From Lysinibacillus xylanilyticus (GTDB lineage: Bacteria > Bacillota > Bacilli > Bacillales_A > Planococcaceae): 64,000 bases of DNA. The stretch covers positions 1,165,565-1,229,564 of the forward strand of contig NZ_LFXJ01000005.1 of assembly GCF_001183605.1 (NCBI RefSeq). The letters are read 5' to 3'. Made by a program: the position numbers and the translations under genes. Shown piece after piece: positions 60,772-64,000 of the stretch; position 1 is the stretch's first letter, and each line of letters begins with the position of its first letter. The notes under the pieces are model-generated. The model was not told where the DNA came from and did no database searches. It saw only the letters and a list, made by a program, of their open reading frames with translations.

Positions 60772-61971
60772 TTACACATCATATTTTTGATGAATCTCAT
60801 CCTCGTAACGATTATAACGCTGTTTAAATAGCTTGAATAAATGTGTCACAAGCACTTTAAAAATGGCATAGCCCGGAATCCCTAAAATGACACCTGGAAC
60901 GCCAAATAAAGAACCAGCCGTTAATAACACGAAAATAATTGTAATTGGATGGATACTAAGTGATTTACCCATAATTTGAGGAGAAATGAACTTCCCTTCA
61001 ATGAGTTGTACGACTGTCCAAACAATGGCTAGCTTAAATAGCATGAATGGCGATGTTACAAGAGCGATAATGACCGCTGGTGTTATGGCGATAACTGGCC
61101 CTAAGTATGGAACCACACTTGTGATCATAGCAAGAAAACCAAGTAATAAGGCATATTTCATTCCGATAATCAAAAAGCCAATAGTTACCATAGCACCTAT
61201 ACACATTGACACTAATATTTGTCCTTGAATATAGGAACTAATTTGCTTGTCCATATCGTGGAAAATTTCGTGTACTTCTTTACGTATACGTGGCGGGCAT
61301 ATTTTTAAAATAAAGCTCGGTAGTTTTTCGCCATCTTTTAGTAAGTAAAATAAAATAAATGGCACTGTTACTAATGATAAAACAATTCCTGTTAACGTTG
61401 AAACGAAGCCAGTAATACCAGATGCCACGCCTTGCGCTATATTCGCAGCTGTATCTTTTACCGTCTCCACCGTATCCGTAGTAAAATTCTTAACCATTGC
61501 ATCATAGTTTAAATTAACTTTATCTAGGTACTCGTTGATACGTGAATTATTAAAAAAATCAGCAATATTTTGTGTAAATGCCATAAAATACCCAGGGAAT
61601 TCTTGTACTAAATTAGTGAACTGGTCTCGTAAAAACGGATATACAAGTACTACTAATAACGTTATTATGCCAATCAGAATTATATATAGAAGAAAGATAC
61701 CCCAAACTCTTTGGATACGCCATCTTTCGAATAGCCCTACTATTGGACGTAATAAATAATACCCAATACTGGCCAGTACCCCTGGTAGAATAACTACCTC
61801 AAATAAAACTTTAAGCGGGGTAAATATAAAGGACACTTTTTGGAACATGAAAATAACACATGCTATCAATAATAAAATAATCAGTGTAAAAAATAAGTTT
61901 TTTCCACCTAAAAAGCGAATAAACTTCGTTGAAAAGAAATTTGAACGCTCTTTTGGTCTTTCTTTTTCCAT
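60772..61971 (-). CDS. AI-2E family transporter (YtvI-like)
   Basis: A 399-residue membrane protein with seven to eight helices. LRPIVGLFERWRIQRVWGIF is the N-terminal conserved loop; the C-terminal half has the family block SVVPYLGPVIAITPAVIIAL and WTVVQLIEGKFISPQIMGKS LSIHPITIIFVLLTAG..GVPGVILGIP. The family name comes from an autoinducer-2 exporter, but most members are Na+/solute transporters of unknown cargo. The start has GGGGTGAGTAGATG upstream. It precedes the LCP gene on the same strand. Confidence 0.88.
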   Translation of the reverse strand: MEKERPKERSNFFSTKFIRFLGGKNLFFTLIILLLIACVIFMFQKVSFIFTPLKVLFEVVILPGVLASIGYYLLRPIVGLFERWRIQRVWGIFLLYIILIGIITLLVVLVYPFLRDQFTNLVQEFPGYFMAFTQNIADFFNNSRINEYLDKVNLNYDAMVKNFTTDTVETVKDTAANIAQGVASGITGFVSTLTGIVLSLVTVPFILFYLLKDGEKLPSFILKICPPRIRKEVHEIFHDMDKQISSYIQGQILVSMCIGAMVTIGFLIIGMKYALLLGFLAMITSVVPYLGPVIAITPAVIIALVTSPFMLFKLAIVWTVVQLIEGKFISPQIMGKSLSIHPITIIFVLLTAGSLFGVPGVILGIPGYAIFKVLVTHLFKLFKQRYNRYEDEIHQKYDV

Positions 61972-62035
61972 CTACTCACCCCATTAAAAATCCTATATCC
62001 ATATAGTACAGGATAATGTTGGATTTTGCGAAAAA

Positions 62036-62986
62036 TCACTCTAGGGAAATGCCTAAAAATTTACTTAAAAACTCTTTATTTTTCTCTACATCAATAATAA
62101 TTGAATCACCAACACCACTAATGTTTCTGAAACTATAACTACCTTCAATTGGAATAGTTGTTTTTTCTAATTTGACTTTACCTTTCGACACCATTTTCAG
62201 CACTTGTTGAATCTCTCCTGCTGAAGAATAGTCCGTTGTAATATACCCTTGTGCTGCACCAACGAATTTTGGTAAGTTCAACATATTTTGAGGTGATAAA
62301 ACTTCATTCTTTAACGCTTCGATAACCTTTTGCTGACGCGCTACTCGACCAAAATCCCCTTCAGCATCATGACGGAATCGAGCAAAGCCAAGTAATTCTT
62401 TTCCGTTTAAGTTTTGCACACCTTGTTTTAAAGAAACTCCAATATTTTCGGACATATCCTTATCAACATCGACTTCAACCCCATTTGGCGCAAGAATATC
62501 TACAAGTGATTCAAAATTTTTAAAATCGATAATAGCATAATGATGAATTGGAACGCCAAACATATTACCAATCGTATCTTTTAATAATTGGACACCGCCT
62601 AAATAGTAAGCAGTATTAAGCTTATAGGATTTATAACCAGGAATATCCGCATAAATATCTCGCATTAATGATGCGAGCTTAACATCATTTGTTTTCTTAT
62701 TCCAAGATAATACCATCATTGTATCTGTTCGTGATTTTTCTTCACCACGAGTATCTATCCCTAATAATAAATAGTTCTCAACATCGCCTTTTACTGTATC
62801 ACCGGCGAAATCCTCTTGATTAACCTTTGTATCACTTGCCAATTTGAGTCCACTTCGATATTGCATAACGGAATAACCTGCAATCACGATGACACAAAGT
62901 AATAACAATGTGAACAATGCTCTCCCTTTACGCATGCGGCGTTTTTGCGGGCGCTGCGAGCGTCTTGAATAATCTTGCTCTTCCAT
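62036..62986 (-). CDS. LytR-CpsA-Psr (LCP) family glycopolymer ligase
   Basis: A 316-residue membrane-anchored enzyme: basic cytoplasmic tail, one membrane helix (ALFTLLLLCVIVIAGYSVMQ, about 24-43), then the LCP domain: LLLGIDTRGEEKSRTDTMMV with the Asp/Arg pyrophosphate-lipid pocket, LASLMRDIYADIPGYKSYKL, and the catalytic block FARFRHDAEGDFGRVARQQK. LCP enzymes transfer teichoic acids or capsular polymers from lipid carriers to peptidoglycan. GGAGTTAAAAGTTATG gives the start. It follows the AI-2E gene, possibly as one unit. Confidence 0.92.
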   Translation of the reverse strand: MEEQDYSRRSQRPQKRRMRKGRALFTLLLLCVIVIAGYSVMQYRSGLKLASDTKVNQEDFAGDTVKGDVENYLLLGIDTRGEEKSRTDTMMVLSWNKKTNDVKLASLMRDIYADIPGYKSYKLNTAYYLGGVQLLKDTIGNMFGVPIHHYAIIDFKNFESLVDILAPNGVEVDVDKDMSENIGVSLKQGVQNLNGKELLGFARFRHDAEGDFGRVARQQKVIEALKNEVLSPQNMLNLPKFVGAAQGYITTDYSSAGEIQQVLKMVSKGKVKLEKTTIPIEGSYSFRNISGVGDSIIIDVEKNKEFLSKFLGISLE

Positions 62987-63161
62987 AACTTTTAACTCCT
63001 CTATTTTTTATAGTAATGTAACGATTCCACATAAAGAAAGGTTCATTTTATATGATGTTACGAACCCTATCAACAACTACTTATAGGTTATTTTACACCT
63101 AATTTGCCAGTAATGAACAAAATAATGCTATAATATTTTCACGAAAGAAAGGATGATGAAC

Positions 63162-63683
63162 ATGATTGAGAAAGCTACGTTTGCTGGCGGTTGTTTTTGG
63201 TGTATGGTAAAGCCATTTGTTGAATGGGATGGTATACATAAGGTCACTTCGGGCTACATGGGTGGCCATTTAGACAACCCTACTTATGAGGATGTCAAAA
63301 AAGGTACTTCTGGCCATTTAGAAGTAGTCGAAATTGAATTCGACCCTGGCGTTTTTAGTTATGAGCAGCTCCTTGATATTTACTGGATGCAAATCGACCC
63401 AACGGATGCTTACGGGCAATTCCACGACCGTGGTGAATCATACACAACAGCAATCTTTACCTATTCAGATGAGCAAAAGCGCATTGCAGAAGCATCCAAG
63501 GAAAAGCTAGCAAAAAGTGGTCGCTTTGATAAACCTATTGTAACCACAATTCGCGATGCCAAGTACTTCTACCCTGCAGAAGATTATCATCAAGACTTTT
63601 ATAAAAAAGAGTCGGAGCATTATCAGAAGGACCGAGCGCTTTCTGGTCGAGATCAGTTCATCGATGAACATTGGGAGAAATAA
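63162..63683 (+). CDS. msrA: Peptide-methionine (S)-S-oxide reductase
   Basis: A 173-residue repair enzyme that reduces methionine-S-sulfoxide in proteins. [20 protein letters not shown] contains the catalytic Cys (GCFWC, about residues 9-13), and [40 protein letters not shown] and [14 protein letters not shown] follow the family. No MsrB domain is fused. I chose the ATG at 63162, which has AAAGGA eight to nine bases upstream; in-frame ATGs at 63153 and 63156 lie too close to that site. A single transcript with no clear terminator downstream. Confidence 0.93.
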   Translation: MIEKATFAGGCFWCMVKPFVEWDGIHKVTSGYMGGHLDNPTYEDVKKGTSGHLEVVEIEFDPGVFSYEQLLDIYWMQIDPTDAYGQFHDRGESYTTAIFTYSDEQKRIAEASKEKLAKSGRFDKPIVTTIRDAKYFYPAEDYHQDFYKKESEHYQKDRALSGRDQFIDEHWEK

Positions 63684-63799
63684 CTTACATTTGAAATTCC
63701 ATTTTTGATTGCCGATCACCTATTTACTAAGGGTATTACAGTTTTCGAAATAGTTTTTTTCATTAATTTTTAAAATGTGTATAAAAAATAATAAGCCGT

Positions 63800-64000
63800 C
63801 TATACTATTAAAGATTTCACTTCCAAATCCAATGACAAGGAGGGTTAACCCGATGAGTGGGGCTGACCGGTAACTCAGAAGGACCATCAAAGCTGAATGA
63901 AGCTAAAGCACAGTTGTCTTAAAATTTAAGATCAATGCGGAAGCGAGGCAGTGTGTCATGGAGCACTATAAGTAAGTGAGAATCATGCCCGGGATATTAT
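63800..64000 (+). promoter_or_regulatory. Unidentified structured leader, cut by the right edge
   Basis: After a TATACT -10-like element (63815) the sequence is rich in G+C and paired: GGGTTAACCC, GAGT..ACTC in GAGTGGGGCTGACCGGTAAC TC, GCACAGTTGTCTT pairing with AAGATCAATGC, and AGTG..CACT. The stretch ends in CCCGGG near the window edge. No start codon with a ribosome site is found. It does not match the T-box, S-box, M-box, cobalamin or preQ1 cores. It is probably the 5' leader of a gene beyond the window. Confidence 0.4.

Noticed and set aside
1..64000. CRISPR array, tRNA or rRNA genes, intact IS element, prophage
   Set aside because: No regularly spaced direct repeats, no cloverleaf or rRNA sequence, and only a transposase scrap at 22771 were seen.
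63800..64000. M-box, T-box, S-box or c-di-AMP riboswitch at the right edge
   Set aside because: None of the conserved core sequences of these families could be found; left as unidentified.

Overview
The window reads as chromosomal DNA of a low-GC, endospore-forming Bacillota. It is most likely a Lysinibacillus or close Planococcaceae relative. The reasons are the AT-rich base composition, strong AAGGAGG-type ribosome sites, a secreted NlpC/P60 enzyme with SLH (S-layer) domains, YjcZ and YrzI small proteins, and a T-box, a cobalamin riboswitch, a preQ1 riboswitch and a SAM-type leader. No rRNA, tRNA, CRISPR array, complete insertion sequence or prophage was seen. The assignment is by family recognition only; nothing was searched.

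Layout. 1-10 kb: a DUF2089 gene cut by the left edge, a small membrane protein, a decayed copy of an ABC ATPase, the NlpC/P60-SLH protein, a Nudix hydrolase, and a five-gene nickel/dipeptide-type ABC importer. The importer is transcribed from a promoter, cobalamin riboswitch and terminator, so cobalt (or a cobalt chelate) is the likely cargo. A histidine phosphatase and a broken VOC gene follow. 10-19 kb: a secreted protein, YjcZ, a DUF71 ATP-pyrophosphatase, a very unusual UvrA-like ATPase bracketed by two copies of a structured repeat, an ArsR-SRPBCC pair behind a double-palindrome operator, and prolyl-tRNA synthetase behind a T-box. 19.3-22.4 kb: an islet between two ~97-base direct repeats, carrying an RsgA-type GTPase paralogue and a phosphotransferase-type kinase. 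The pair sits behind a structured leader with an 11-codon peptide and a strong terminator, an arrangement typical of ribosome-sensing attenuation.

22-35 kb: a transposase scrap, a PAS-GGDEF-EAL protein with a degenerate GGDEF motif, two tandem ~50-residue paralogues with matching promoter/operator regions, a lipoprotein, DinB, a Gfo/Idh/MocA oxidoreductase, a LysR remnant, a tyrosine recombinase, and the ATP-grasp / alpha-E / transglutaminase-like operon predicted to make and process peptide tags. 35-43.8 kb: queC-queD-queE (preQ1-controlled), a zinc-ribbon LRR membrane protein, and a tightly overlapping metK-speA-speD-speE operon under a SAM-type leader, which joins S-adenosylmethionine supply to polyamine synthesis.

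44-52 kb is a patchy accessory region. It holds a hisS whose leader peptide has three consecutive His codons followed by a terminator, scattered short repeats (families B and C), an alpha/beta hydrolase, a VanZ-like protein, a cluster of three tiny peptides including YrzI, a flavin-type oxidase and a lipoprotein. 52-64 kb: a tyrosine recombinase without recognisable catalytic residues, enoyl-CoA hydratase, a P-loop protein of unknown role, an aminotransferase, Nudix, DUF2798, a YunG gene with a nonsense codon, an MFS pump with its TetR regulator (apparently starting at ATC), an AI-2E family transporter, an LCP cell-wall ligase, MsrA, and an unidentified leader RNA cut by the right edge.

The strongest candidates for something undescribed are the leader-controlled RsgA-kinase islet, the UvrA-like protein that looks like an active UvrA fused to a dead one, and the His-codon attenuator on hisS.
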